From: an uncultured Pelagibacteraceae bacterium
Lineage (GTDB): Bacteria > Pseudomonadota > Alphaproteobacteria > Pelagibacterales > Pelagibacteraceae
Length of the DNA: 38,249 nucleotides
Assembly: GCA_902517495.1 (NCBI GenBank)
Contig: CABYCO010000011.1
Location: 1 to 38,249 of the forward strand
Direction: 5' to 3'
Positions within the stretch are counted from its first letter, which is position 1. Each line of letters begins with the position of its first letter. Made by a program: the position numbers and the translations under genes. Shown piece by piece: positions 16,274 to 25,459 of the stretch. The notes below the pieces were generated by a model. It was not told where the DNA came from, did no database searches, and was given only the letters and a program-made list of their open reading frames with translations.

Positions 16274-17624
16274 TTCTGAACTTTTTGTAAGAAACTATTT
16301 AAAAACAAATTCTTTTAAATATCTTGAAAAAAATTTTCGAACATATTTTCTTGCTAACAAAGAAATAAAAGAAAAATCAGTCTTTAAAAAAAAAAAATTT
16401 TTAGGATTTTTTAATTATCAAGAAAGTGACAAAATTTTTATCAGTAGAATAATGAATATATCTATGTGGAGACATAGAAATAGATCAAAATCTTTTTTAT
16501 ATAGAATAAAATGGTTTTCACAAATAGATTTATACGAGTTAAAAAATAATTTTTCATTTAGCCTTTTGAAAAAAAAATTAAAGAAAATACTTCAAGTACT
16601 TAAATTAAATTTATATATTAGGTTAATTGGAAATAAAATTATTTACCCATTTTTTGAGAAATTTTATATTGAAAGAATTAATGTTTTACAATCATTAGAA
16701 AAAAAAATAAATAAATTAAAACCAGATTTGATAATTTTTCCAACTCAAAGCCAAACAAAAGCTGATTACGATATTGTAAAAATATGTAAAAAAATAAATA
16801 TAAAGACATTTTTTTTAATAGACAATTGGGATAATTTATCTGATAAGTCTATTATCTATTTTAAGCCTGATTTTCTAGGAGTATGGGGTCCACAAACCAA
16901 GAAGCATGCAATAAAAATACAAAATATAAATTCAAATAAGATATTTAATTTAGGTACACCTAGGTTTGAGCATTACTTTGATGCTAGAAAAAAAAAAATA
17001 CATGATATTTTTAAATTCAAATATATTTTGTTTCTGGGAACAGCCTTAGAATTTGATGAATTCAGGATTTTAAAAAAAATAAATGAGATTCTAAAAAAAA
17101 ACGACATGCTCAAAGGCATAAAATTAGTCTACAGACCTCACCCATGGAGAATGTCAAAAAAATCATTTAACTTTAAAAAGTACAGTAATATTATACTAGA
17201 TCCTCAAGTTGCTAAAAATTATTACAAAAAACAAATTAATTTGTCATTCCAACCTGACTTAAATTATTATCCAAAATTAATCAAAAATTGTGAGTTTGTT
17301 GTAGGGGGTCTAACCTCAATGATTATCGAAAGTTTAATAATGTATAAAAAGTATCTAATTACATCAATTCCAGAGAGGCAATTTAATAATCAATATAATT
17401 CACTTAACTTCCACACTCATTTTAAAGAACTTCGATATGTTACTAATATCCATTTTTGTAAATCAATGGACAGTTTTGAAAAAACATTTTTTTCTATGTG
17501 GAAAAATAGATCAGTTCGAGATATAAAAAAGACTGATTTAGAAAGAAGTTATTTTTTGCATTATGGTAACAAAAAATATTCTAAAAGAATTTTTGAAATA
17601 ACAAATAAAATTTTATATAAGTAG
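16245..17624 (+). CDS. Surface carbohydrate biosynthesis protein, GT-B-like
   Basis: A 459-residue protein when started at the ATG at 16245, where the sequence MKKKILIIINSE looks like a first Rossmann strand. A longer reading from 16173 would lie entirely over the ABC gene and is unlikely. Motifs seen are LIDNWDNLSDKS (about 192), LGTPRFEHY (about 240), RPHPWR (about 297) and GGLTSMIIESL (about 352). The RPHP and TSMIIE loops are typical of GT-B-fold capsule or CDP-glycerol-type transferases, in which the second motif binds the donor phosphate. It probably transfers a sugar or polyol phosphate to the lipid-linked glycan in the cytoplasm. Donor and acceptor are unknown. An 11-base A-tract lies at 16988-16998. 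Confidence 0.72.
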   Translation: MKKKILIIINSELFVRNYLKTNSFKYLEKNFRTYFLANKEIKEKSVFKKKKFLGFFNYQESDKIFISRIMNISMWRHRNRSKSFLYRIKWFSQIDLYELKNNFSFSLLKKKLKKILQVLKLNLYIRLIGNKIIYPFFEKFYIERINVLQSLEKKINKLKPDLIIFPTQSQTKADYDIVKICKKINIKTFFLIDNWDNLSDKSIIYFKPDFLGVWGPQTKKHAIKIQNINSNKIFNLGTPRFEHYFDARKKKIHDIFKFKYILFLGTALEFDEFRILKKINEILKKNDMLKGIKLVYRPHPWRMSKKSFNFKKYSNIILDPQVAKNYYKKQINLSFQPDLNYYPKLIKNCEFVVGGLTSMIIESLIMYKKYLITSIPERQFNNQYNSLNFHTHFKELRYVTNIHFCKSMDSFEKTFFSMWKNRSVRDIKKTDLERSYFLHYGNKKYSKRIFEITNKILYK

Positions 17625-17626
17625 TC

Positions 17627-18376
17627 ATGAATAAATACCTAAAAACACTTTTTAAAATATTTAACATTGAGAAATACATTTTTATAATTATCGCAGTAGT
17701 GGTATATTCAAGTTATGCTTATATATCTGAAAAATTTGATGGGTCTGCGGTTAAGGGAAGGTTTACTGTTAATATTGGCAAATATCATACAATAGATTTT
17801 AAAAAAGGATTACAACTAACTCCTATTGAGGATCCTAAAACATTATTTTCCTATCTTGAGTCTTATGAATTTTTTGAGAGTATTGATCAGAAAAAGTGTC
17901 TAATTAGTATGGTTGATATCTCAAGGAGGAACTATATCGTTAGATTGAATGACATGTATGTTGAGGTTATTTTACGATTTCGAGATCGAGAAAATGTTTT
18001 AAACTGCTTAGATTTAATTAGAAAAAAAATTGAAGAAAGGCATGTTAATTTGTTCAAAAATTACATTGATACAATTAATTTTCAAATTGAAAATTTACAA
18101 TCAATATTTGAGACAAATCAAACTGAGCTTCCAACAGAAAAACTCCAGAATAGCAGCATAATGGAAATGCAACAAAATATTACTCCACTTATTCTTCACA
18201 GAAATAGCCTGCTAAGAACATATGTGGCAACTAATTTTCTTAATCAAAGAACTTATCTTGTTCAGAGTCTTTATTATGGAAATATTCTTATTGGTATTAT
18301 TTTATGTTCAATAATTACCATAAGTTTATTTGTAGTTTACATTTTTATTAAACATCAAAAAAAATTAGATTTTTAA
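17627..18376 (+). CDS. Wzz-like polysaccharide co-polymerase (chain-length determinant)
   Basis: A 249-residue inner-membrane protein with the two-helix layout of Wzz/PCP-1 proteins. One membrane segment lies near the N-terminus (about 17-34) and one near the C-terminus (about 215-241). Between them is a periplasmic domain of about 180 residues containing a probable coiled-coil stretch at about 135-165. It lacks a C-terminal tyrosine-kinase domain. Proteins of this topology set the chain length of Wzy-polymerised glycans. It is shorter than a typical Wzz and I see no firm family motif (no clear Pro-rich second helix), so the call depends on topology and on nearby wzx- and wzy-like genes. Confidence 0.6.
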   Translation: MNKYLKTLFKIFNIEKYIFIIIAVVVYSSYAYISEKFDGSAVKGRFTVNIGKYHTIDFKKGLQLTPIEDPKTLFSYLESYEFFESIDQKKCLISMVDISRRNYIVRLNDMYVEVILRFRDRENVLNCLDLIRKKIEERHVNLFKNYIDTINFQIENLQSIFETNQTELPTEKLQNSSIMEMQQNITPLILHRNSLLRTYVATNFLNQRTYLVQSLYYGNILIGIILCSIITISLFVVYIFIKHQKKLDF

Positions 18377-18379
18377 AAA

Positions 18380-19447
18380 ATGCTTCTACAAACAGTATAT
18401 CCAGGACTTGGAGGTGCTGGCACAGTTGCTTTTGATCTTGTAAAATATTTGTTTATAAAAAAAGTTGAAAATCAGATATGTTTTTTTGGAAATGAAAAAA
18501 TATCTGAAGATTATAAAAAAGAGCTAAAAAAAAATAAATTACATTTCCATCATATAAGGTACAACTTTTTTCTAATAGGAAACTTAAAGTTTTTAATATT
18601 TTTGTTCAAATTTAAACCAAACAAAATTTTAATGCATAATTACCTAATACTTCCTTTGCTAATTTACAAATTATTCTTTTCAATAGATATATTTACTGTA
18701 ATTCATACATCACCACATAAATTAGAGCAAACATGTAAAAAAAACTTTTATTTTAAAAAATTACTTGATCTAATTTTTATTTTTTCGAAAAAAATTATAT
18801 TTGTAAATAGAACAAATTCTAAATTGAAAATATTAAAAAAATTTAATAATAAAATTTTGATAATACCAAATGCTGTAGATACACAAGTATTTAAAAATAA
18901 GCCAAAAAAAAAAAATAAATTTACTAGCTTAGGTATGGCATTAAGGTTTACAGAAAAAAATAGAGTAGATATATTGTTAGATCTTTTACAAAAACTTAAT
19001 AATAAAAAAATTCATTTTAAACTTTTTCTTGCTGGAGATGGAGAGGATTATAAAAATATAAAAAACAAAATATTCATAAATAAACTATCAGGTTTCATAA
19101 AACTTGAAGGAAATTTAAATAAATATAAGCTTGCTAAATTTTATAACAAATTAGATATATATATTCACCTTTCAGATTATGAGTTTATGAGCACATCTCT
19201 ACTTCAAGCAATGTCTTGCGAATTAAGAATTATAGCATCAAACTTGTATGAGAATAAATTTATAATTAAAGCTTCTAAAAAAAATCTCTTTGTAAAAAAT
19301 AACATCAATTATATTGCTTCAAAAATTGAAAATTTAGTTAAAAATAAGAAAATAAGATCAACTGTAACTGAAAATAGAGCTTATGTAAATTTCAACAATA
19401 GTATGTTTAAAGTTGGAGAAAAATATCTTAAAACCTTATCGTTATAA
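18380..19447 (+). CDS. Glycosyltransferase family 4 protein with altered EX7E motif
   Basis: A 355-residue GT-B retaining glycosyltransferase. The N-terminal PGLGGAGTVAFDL matches the glycine-rich acceptor-domain loop, IIPNAVDTQVF (about 167-177) is the typical inter-domain hallmark, and LAGDGED is in the donor domain. The usual E-x7-E pair reads Glu-x7-Gln around residues 265-275 (EFMSTSLLQ), so the second glutamate, which normally contacts the donor sugar, is replaced. It may still be active. It starts 3 nt after the Wzz-like gene. Its role is probably to add one sugar of the repeat unit on the cytoplasmic face. An 11-base A-tract lies at 18904-18914. Confidence 0.82.
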   Translation: MLLQTVYPGLGGAGTVAFDLVKYLFIKKVENQICFFGNEKISEDYKKELKKNKLHFHHIRYNFFLIGNLKFLIFLFKFKPNKILMHNYLILPLLIYKLFFSIDIFTVIHTSPHKLEQTCKKNFYFKKLLDLIFIFSKKIIFVNRTNSKLKILKKFNNKILIIPNAVDTQVFKNKPKKKNKFTSLGMALRFTEKNRVDILLDLLQKLNNKKIHFKLFLAGDGEDYKNIKNKIFINKLSGFIKLEGNLNKYKLAKFYNKLDIYIHLSDYEFMSTSLLQAMSCELRIIASNLYENKFIIKASKKNLFVKNNINYIASKIENLVKNKKIRSTVTENRAYVNFNNSMFKVGEKYLKTLSL

Positions 19448-19455
19448 ACTATTTT

Positions 19456-20421
19456 ATGAAATATATTATTACTGGTTGTGCTGGATTTATTGGAATGCAT
19501 GTAGCTGAAGAGATTCTAAAAAAAGGAGATAAAGTACTCGGATTTGACACTTTAAATAATTATTATTCGACAAAACTTAAAAAAAAAAGATTACAAATCT
19601 TAAGAAAATATAAAAATTTTTCTTTTCATAAATTTGATATATCAAATAAAAAAATTATAAATATATTTAGCAAGTTTAGACCACATAAAACTATCCACCT
19701 AGCGGCTTTTGCAGGAGTAAGACATTCAATAAAAAAACCCCATGATTATATAAATACTAATATTTTAGGTTTTTTGAACATTCTTGAAGGATGTAGACAC
19801 TCTGGATGCAAACATCTAATATATGCAAGTAGCTCTAGTGTTTATGGTTTGAATGATAATAAAATTTTTTCTGAAAAACAAATTTGCACAACGCCATTAA
19901 GTTTATATGGGGCATCAAAACTTTCAAATGAACATATGGCTCACTCTTATAGCCATTTGTTTAAGATACAAACTACTGGTTTAAGATTTTTCACAGTTTA
20001 TGGTCCTTGGGGAAGACCAGATATGGCACTTTATATTTTTACTGAGGCAATCCAAAAAAGAAAACCATTACCACTTTTTAATTCAGGTAAAATGTCGAGA
20101 GATTTCACATTCATCGAGGATGTTGTTCAATCAATACTAAAGATTAATTACAAAAAAATTATTAAAAAGGGAAAGGGAATTTTTAAAATCTATAACATCG
20201 GTAGAGGAGAGGAGATAAAATTAATTGATTTTATCAAAGAGATCGAAAAAAATCTTGGTAAAAAGGCAAAAATTAAAAATCTTCCTATGCAAGCAGGAGA
20301 CGTAAAATCCTCAAATGCAAATATTAGTAATTTATTCAAAGATTATAAAATAAAACCAAAAATCAGCTATAAACTTGGAATTAAAAAATTTGTAGATTGG
20401 TATTTAGATTACTCAAATTAA
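19456..20421 (+). CDS. UDP-glucuronate 4-epimerase (NAD-dependent extended SDR)
   Basis: This enzyme interconverts UDP-glucuronate and UDP-galacturonate. It has the extended-SDR cofactor motif TGCAGFIG (6-13), HLAAFAGVRHSI (81-92), which is characteristic of the glucuronate epimerase (CapI/LpsL) branch, SSSSVYG (125-131) and the catalytic YGASK (Tyr151, Lys155). RPDMALYIF and the RDFTFIEDV stretch downstream also match this branch. The length of 321 is normal and no N-terminal membrane anchor is present. It supplies a uronic acid building block in the same operon as a UDP-HexNAc dehydrogenase. Specificity for GlcA rather than GlcNAcA (WbpP type) is likely but unproved. Confidence 0.88.
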   Translation: MKYIITGCAGFIGMHVAEEILKKGDKVLGFDTLNNYYSTKLKKKRLQILRKYKNFSFHKFDISNKKIINIFSKFRPHKTIHLAAFAGVRHSIKKPHDYINTNILGFLNILEGCRHSGCKHLIYASSSSVYGLNDNKIFSEKQICTTPLSLYGASKLSNEHMAHSYSHLFKIQTTGLRFFTVYGPWGRPDMALYIFTEAIQKRKPLPLFNSGKMSRDFTFIEDVVQSILKINYKKIIKKGKGIFKIYNIGRGEEIKLIDFIKEIEKNLGKKAKIKNLPMQAGDVKSSNANISNLFKDYKIKPKISYKLGIKKFVDWYLDYSN

Positions 20422-20427
20422 CTTATC

Positions 20428-21549
20428 ATGAATGTATTACATCTGATAACATCTCTCAATAGAGGAGGTGCGGAAAATCACCTTACTTGTTTGATTAGAG
20501 GACAGTTAGAAAAAAAAATTAATGTATTTGTAGTATATTTGAAAGGAGATGGTTATTGGGTAAATTATTTAAAATCTATTGGAGTAAAGGTTTTAAAGCT
20601 AAAGGAGTACAATTTCTTCTCCCAAATAAGTGTTATAAAAAAAATAATTAAAATAAATAATATAAATATAGTTCATGCTCATTTACCTCACATGGAAATA
20701 TTAGGTTTTGCGTCATTATTTGGAAATAAAAATTTAAAATTTATAATTACAAAACATGTTGATAATGACTATTTCGGTGGATCGCAGATTAAAAAAAACT
20801 CAATAATTTCCTCAATTATATCACTTGGTATATATTCAAGAGTAAATAAAATAATTGCTATATCAAATTCAGTAAAAAAATTTTTAATAAAAAATAGCTT
20901 TATAAATATTAAAAATAAAATTAAAGTTATATATTACGGTTTGGACAAATTTTATATAGATAAATGCTTAAGTAATAACAGAACAAAATTTAAACCTAAA
21001 TCCAAATTGACGTTTTGTTTCATAGGAAGACTTGTTAAACAAAAACAAGTTGATCAACTAATACTATCATTTAATAATTTTTATAAAAAAATCGAAGATC
21101 ATGAAAATAAATATGGATTACTAATTGTTGGCTCTGGTCCAGAAAAAAAAATGTTAATTAATTATTCAAATGAATTGGGAATAAATGATAAAATAACTTG
21201 GAAAAATTTTACAGATGATGTTGGTTCTATCTTTCAAGAAATAGATGTTTTTTGTATTAACTCTTCATTTGAGGGTTTAGGATTAGTAATGTTAGAGGCA
21301 ATGGCTTATTCAAAACCTATAATTGGACCTGACATAAGCGCTATTCCTGAAGTTATAAAAAACAATATCAATGGATTGACAGTTAAAGCTGGAGATACAA
21401 ATGAATACACAGATGCAATGATAAAACTTACTAATGATCAAAAAAGAGATCTGCTTTCAAGAAATAGTTATAAAATTCTTAAAGAAAATTTTAATTTTGA
21501 TGTTATGATTAGTAAAGTAAGTGCAATATATAATGAAAAAAATTTATGA
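20428..21549 (+). CDS. Glycosyltransferase family 4 protein
   Basis: A 373-residue GT-B glycosyltransferase. The N-terminal NRGGAEN loop (11-17) is a hallmark of family 4, HAHLPH lies near 85-90, FIGRLVKQKQVDQL begins the donor domain, and the complete E-x7-E motif EGLGLVMLE lies near residue 281. No membrane segments. Its stop overlaps the following methyltransferase start by 4 nt (ATGA). It probably extends the repeat unit on the undecaprenyl carrier. The donor sugar cannot be read from the sequence. Confidence 0.9.
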   Translation: MNVLHLITSLNRGGAENHLTCLIRGQLEKKINVFVVYLKGDGYWVNYLKSIGVKVLKLKEYNFFSQISVIKKIIKINNINIVHAHLPHMEILGFASLFGNKNLKFIITKHVDNDYFGGSQIKKNSIISSIISLGIYSRVNKIIAISNSVKKFLIKNSFINIKNKIKVIYYGLDKFYIDKCLSNNRTKFKPKSKLTFCFIGRLVKQKQVDQLILSFNNFYKKIEDHENKYGLLIVGSGPEKKMLINYSNELGINDKITWKNFTDDVGSIFQEIDVFCINSSFEGLGLVMLEAMAYSKPIIGPDISAIPEVIKNNINGLTVKAGDTNEYTDAMIKLTNDQKRDLLSRNSYKILKENFNFDVMISKVSAIYNEKNL

Positions 21550-22370
21550 AAAACGCTTTTCAAAAAGTAATTCAGGATTTTGGAGATGAGTGGGATAAGT
21601 ATGATTATTCAGACAATAATAAAGAGAATCATTATTTATTTAAGAAATATTTTGATATTTATCCATTCAAAAAATTTAAACTTAAAAATTATAGATGTTT
21701 AGACGTAGGATGTGGTTCAGGAAGATGGGCAAAAATTTTATCTAATAATGTTAAACATTTAACATTATTAGATCCAAGTTTGAAAGCAATTAATGTTGCA
21801 AAAAAAAATCTCAAAAAGAAAAAAAATGTAACTTTTATCAATAAGAGTGTTGGTGATATGAAGTTTGAAAAAAAATTTGATTTTATATATTCTTTGGGAG
21901 TTCTTCATCACTTGCCAAATATTAATGAAGCATTAAAAATAATTGCTACAAATTTAAAAAAAAATAGACCTTTTTTAGTATATCTTTATTATAACTTAGA
22001 AAATAAGCCATTATACTACAAAGCTATTTGGAAATTTTCAGATATTCTAAGAAAGAATATTTCTAGACTTCCTTTTAAAATAAAATTTACTTTGAGCATT
22101 CTTATAGCTTTTTTAATTTACTACCCTTTTGTAATTGTAGCTAAAATTCTGAAAAAAATAGGATTAGATCCTGAAATCATACCTTTAGGTCAATACCATG
22201 ATAAATCATTTTATGTTATGAAAACTGACGCTTTAGACAGATTTGGAACTCGTTATGAAAAAAGATACTCAAAAAAACAAATTAAGAAATTACTTGAAAA
22301 TAATGGATTTAATAATGTTAAATTTTCTAAAAAGGAACCATATTGGCATGCTATTGCCATAAAAAAGTAA
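21546..22370 (+). CDS. SAM-dependent methyltransferase, class I
   Basis: A 274-residue methyltransferase. Motif I is LDVGCGSGRW (52-61), then TLLDPSLKAINVA at strand 2, and a YSLGVLHHLPN motif of the Methyltransf_11 type. After about residue 160 a hydrophobic stretch (about 185-205) occurs, followed by an extra C-terminal region with YHDKSFYVMKTDALDRFGTRYEKRYS-type conserved character. The second half resembles carbohydrate-locus methyltransferases that have a membrane-associated insert. It probably methylates a glycan sugar. It is coupled to the preceding glycosyltransferase by a 4-nt overlap, so methylation of that enzyme's product is plausible. Confidence 0.83.
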   Translation: MKNAFQKVIQDFGDEWDKYDYSDNNKENHYLFKKYFDIYPFKKFKLKNYRCLDVGCGSGRWAKILSNNVKHLTLLDPSLKAINVAKKNLKKKKNVTFINKSVGDMKFEKKFDFIYSLGVLHHLPNINEALKIIATNLKKNRPFLVYLYYNLENKPLYYKAIWKFSDILRKNISRLPFKIKFTLSILIAFLIYYPFVIVAKILKKIGLDPEIIPLGQYHDKSFYVMKTDALDRFGTRYEKRYSKKQIKKLLENNGFNNVKFSKKEPYWHAIAIKK

Positions 22371-22379
22371 TATATAATT

Positions 22380-24359
22380 GTGTGTGCTATATCTGGAATA
22401 TTATCAAAAAATATAGATGAAGATAAAATAAATTTTATTAATAATTCGATTTTAGCTCAGCATCATAGAGGACCAGATAGCTCTGGAACATATAAAAATA
22501 ACAAAGTTGCCTTCGGCCATAACAGGTTGGCTATTTTAGATCTTTCTAAAAATGGCTATCAACCTATGATTTCAAAATCTGGAAGATACATGATTACTTT
22601 CAATGGTGAAATTTATAACCATTTACATCTACGAAGAACTTATTTAGGTAGAACAAACTGGAAAGGTACATCAGATACTGAAACACTATTAGAGCTTATT
22701 GATAATACTAATCTAAAAGAAACACTAAACCTGATTGATGGAATGTATGCGTTTGGTTTATGGGATAATAAATTTCAAGATTTATACTTGGTAAGAGATA
22801 AATTTGGAGAAAAACCCCTTTATTATGGTAAGTATAAAAATAGCTTGATCTTTGGGTCAGAATTAAAAATATTTGAGTATTACAGAAATGATTTAGAAAT
22901 AAACTTCGAATCCGTCAGTAACTATTTAAACCTTTCTTATATTCCATCACCAGAAACAATATATAAAAATATTAATAAATTAAATCCGGGCTCGTTTGCC
23001 AAAATAAGCAGTAGGTTGGTAAATGAAAATTATAATGGAGGTTTTCAAGAAATTAAAAGTAACAAAGATTTTAAAATAGAAAAATTTTACAATCCAATTA
23101 AAAATAATTTTGAAATAGATCAAACGAAATCCTTCACTAATTTCAAAACTTTAATAAAAAAAAATTTGGAAAGTTCTGTACAACAAAAAATGATATCTGA
23201 TGTTCCAATTGGTGTTTTCCTCTCTGGTGGTATAGACTCCTCACTTATAGCATCTATAATGAAAAATTATTCAAGTGACAAAATAAATACATTTACCATT
23301 TCCTCCAATAATATTAATTTTGATGAGAGTAAGAGAGCCAAAGAAATTTCTAAATATTTAGGTTCCTCCCATCATAGCTTAGAGGTAACTAAAAAAGATC
23401 AATTAGATATAGTTGATGATTTAAGCTCTATATATGACGAACCTTTCTCTGACAGTTCTCAAATTCCTTCAATAATATTGAGTAAATATACAAAAAAATA
23501 CGTAAAGGTAGCTTTAACTGGCGATGGTGCAGATGAAATATTTTATGGATATAATAGGTATATTTATAGCAAATCATTATGGAAAAAAGTTAAGTATTTA
23601 CCAAAAAATATAAAAAAATTAATTTCAAATATTATTTATAATATTCGACCAGAAAATTGGATTCATTTTCAAAATTTCTTAAACAAATTCATTTTGACAA
23701 AAAATTCTTTAGAGTTGCTAGATGAAAAAATGTACAAAATTGGAGACTCATTGAATAATTCAACTAATATTCTCGAAAACTACATGAGTCATTTGATGAT
23801 ATGGCAAAAAAATGAAAATATTTCAAATTTTAAAATAAATAATAATCTTGAAAAAAGATTATTTTCCGAAATTGATGTTAATGAAAATAATTTTGATTAC
23901 CATGTAAATATGTTAGATATTAAAAGTTACTTACCAGACGATATCCTGGTCAAAACTGATAGAGCCTCAATGAATTTTGGTTTAGAAACAAGGGCTCCTT
24001 ATTTATCGAGTGATTTAGTAAAATTATCAAACCAAATGCCTATTAATTATAAAACTGATAAAAAAAAAGGAAAATTAATTTTAAGAGAATTATTGAAAGA
24101 ATATCTTCCAAATAAATTAACTGATGGCCCCAAAAAGGGATTTAGTATACCTATGAATGATTGGTTAAATGATAGCTTAAAAGAATGGGTAGAAGATTAT
24201 TTAAATAGTAGATTAGTACTAAATAATAATTTTATTAATCATCAAATAGTTAAAAAATTTTGGACTGATCATAAAAAAGGAAAAAAAAACTATCATAAAA
24301 GATTATGGAATATTTTAGTTCTTCTAAATTGGTTGGATAAAAAAGGTTTTTCAATTTAA
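22380..24359 (+). CDS. Glutamine-hydrolysing asparagine synthase-like amidotransferase (AsnB family)
   Basis: A 659-residue two-domain enzyme that hydrolyses glutamine and uses the ammonia plus ATP to amidate a carboxylate. The GTG start at 22380 puts Cys at position 2, the required N-terminal nucleophile. RGPDSSG (30-36), NRLAILDL (48-55) and FNGEIYNH (74-81) belong to the glutaminase domain, and FLSGGIDSS (280-288) is the ATP pyrophosphatase loop. Length and domain order are normal for the family. In polysaccharide loci such enzymes (for example WbpS in Pseudomonas) are credited with turning uronic acids into uronamides. The neighbouring UDP-HexNAc dehydrogenase makes that reading attractive. 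Housekeeping asparagine synthesis is the alternative. Its stop overlaps the next start (TAATG). Confidence 0.9.
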   Translation: MCAISGILSKNIDEDKINFINNSILAQHHRGPDSSGTYKNNKVAFGHNRLAILDLSKNGYQPMISKSGRYMITFNGEIYNHLHLRRTYLGRTNWKGTSDTETLLELIDNTNLKETLNLIDGMYAFGLWDNKFQDLYLVRDKFGEKPLYYGKYKNSLIFGSELKIFEYYRNDLEINFESVSNYLNLSYIPSPETIYKNINKLNPGSFAKISSRLVNENYNGGFQEIKSNKDFKIEKFYNPIKNNFEIDQTKSFTNFKTLIKKNLESSVQQKMISDVPIGVFLSGGIDSSLIASIMKNYSSDKINTFTISSNNINFDESKRAKEISKYLGSSHHSLEVTKKDQLDIVDDLSSIYDEPFSDSSQIPSIILSKYTKKYVKVALTGDGADEIFYGYNRYIYSKSLWKKVKYLPKNIKKLISNIIYNIRPENWIHFQNFLNKFILTKNSLELLDEKMYKIGDSLNNSTNILENYMSHLMIWQKNENISNFKINNNLEKRLFSEIDVNENNFDYHVNMLDIKSYLPDDILVKTDRASMNFGLETRAPYLSSDLVKLSNQMPINYKTDKKKGKLILRELLKEYLPNKLTDGPKKGFSIPMNDWLNDSLKEWVEDYLNSRLVLNNNFINHQIVKKFWTDHKKGKKNYHKRLWNILVLLNWLDKKGFSI

Positions 24360-25459
24360 TGATATTAACACTCACAAATTTTTTGTTCTATAATTTAATT
24401 TTCTTTGTATTATACAAACTCAAAAAAATTCAACTAAATCTTTTAATTTTATTTATCTTCTTTTTATCAAGTGTTTTTTTTATTAATGGATTTTTGATGG
24501 AACCAGGATATATGCCCGACCAAGATGCATATCTTCTACTTATGACGTCCATTAGAAAACTTAATTTTTACTTTTTGGAAGAATTTCACTTAAATCTTTC
24601 AGATAGAACTTTCATAGCATCTGGTTTTATGACTCTTGTTCCTGCAATATTTATAAATAGTATTACAGATATAGCTTTATCTCAAAAATTTTTATATTTG
24701 ATTACTTTACTCTACCTTTATAAAAAAAAAACTCTTAACAACTATAGCTTTGCAGTTCTTTTTTTTCTTCCAAGTATTATTTTGTATACTGGACTAGCTT
24801 TAAAAGAAAGTTTACTATTTTCTTTAGTCTCACTAGGATTCTACTTTTCGGTAAAGAAGAAATTTTTTTTTTCAATATGCTGTTACGTAATTCTTGCAAT
24901 AATAAAGCCCTTAGTGTTTGCAATGTGTATAAGCTTTAATCTTTTTTATTTAATCTTTTTTCATTACAAGATTTACTTTAATCTTAAAATTGTACTTTTT
25001 ATTTTAATTGTTATAATAGGTTTTCTTGCTGTTCTGCTTAATATTGAAATAATTAATTCTGAGTTGAATCAAAGACGATTAATAGAGTCAATTTATGATA
25101 GAAAATTAGAGGCTCCAATTGCTGTAAATTTGACTGATATAAAGTCTTTATCATCACTTTTTGTATTTTCATTTGGTAATTTTTTATTCAACCCAAATAT
25201 TATTTCGTCGAGTAATTTATTTCAATTTATACAATCATTAGAAAATTTATTTGTATTAGTATTGCTTTGTTTCAATTTTGCATTTTGTTATCGATTGAAC
25301 AAATTTAAGGCTGTATTTTGGACATCTTTTTTCTTAATTGGTATGTTTGTGATTGGTAGCACAGTGTTTAATGCTGGCACACTTTCAAGATGGAAAATAG
25401 AGATTTTATCTTATTATATCTTTTATATTAATTACACATGCTCAAAGCTAAAAATTTAA
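24359..25459 (+). CDS. EpsG/Wzy-like polysaccharide polymerase, multi-spanning membrane protein
   Basis: A 366-residue protein that is mostly hydrophobic, with about eight to ten membrane segments. A periplasmic-looking loop after the second segment contains MEPGYMPDQDAY (47-58). PSIILYTGLALKESLL (138-153) followed by IIKP (181-184) resembles the P-x-GxxLKE and (R/K)P pattern of EpsG and certain Wzy polymerases. Such proteins join repeat units on the periplasmic side. Sequence conservation is low in this class, so the call depends on topology, that pattern and the locus. It overlaps the AsnB gene by 1 nt and the next glycosyltransferase gene by 22 nt. Confidence 0.65.
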   Translation: MILTLTNFLFYNLIFFVLYKLKKIQLNLLILFIFFLSSVFFINGFLMEPGYMPDQDAYLLLMTSIRKLNFYFLEEFHLNLSDRTFIASGFMTLVPAIFINSITDIALSQKFLYLITLLYLYKKKTLNNYSFAVLFFLPSIILYTGLALKESLLFSLVSLGFYFSVKKKFFFSICCYVILAIIKPLVFAMCISFNLFYLIFFHYKIYFNLKIVLFILIVIIGFLAVLLNIEIINSELNQRRLIESIYDRKLEAPIAVNLTDIKSLSSLFVFSFGNFLFNPNIISSSNLFQFIQSLENLFVLVLLCFNFAFCYRLNKFKAVFWTSFFLIGMFVIGSTVFNAGTLSRWKIEILSYYIFYINYTCSKLKI

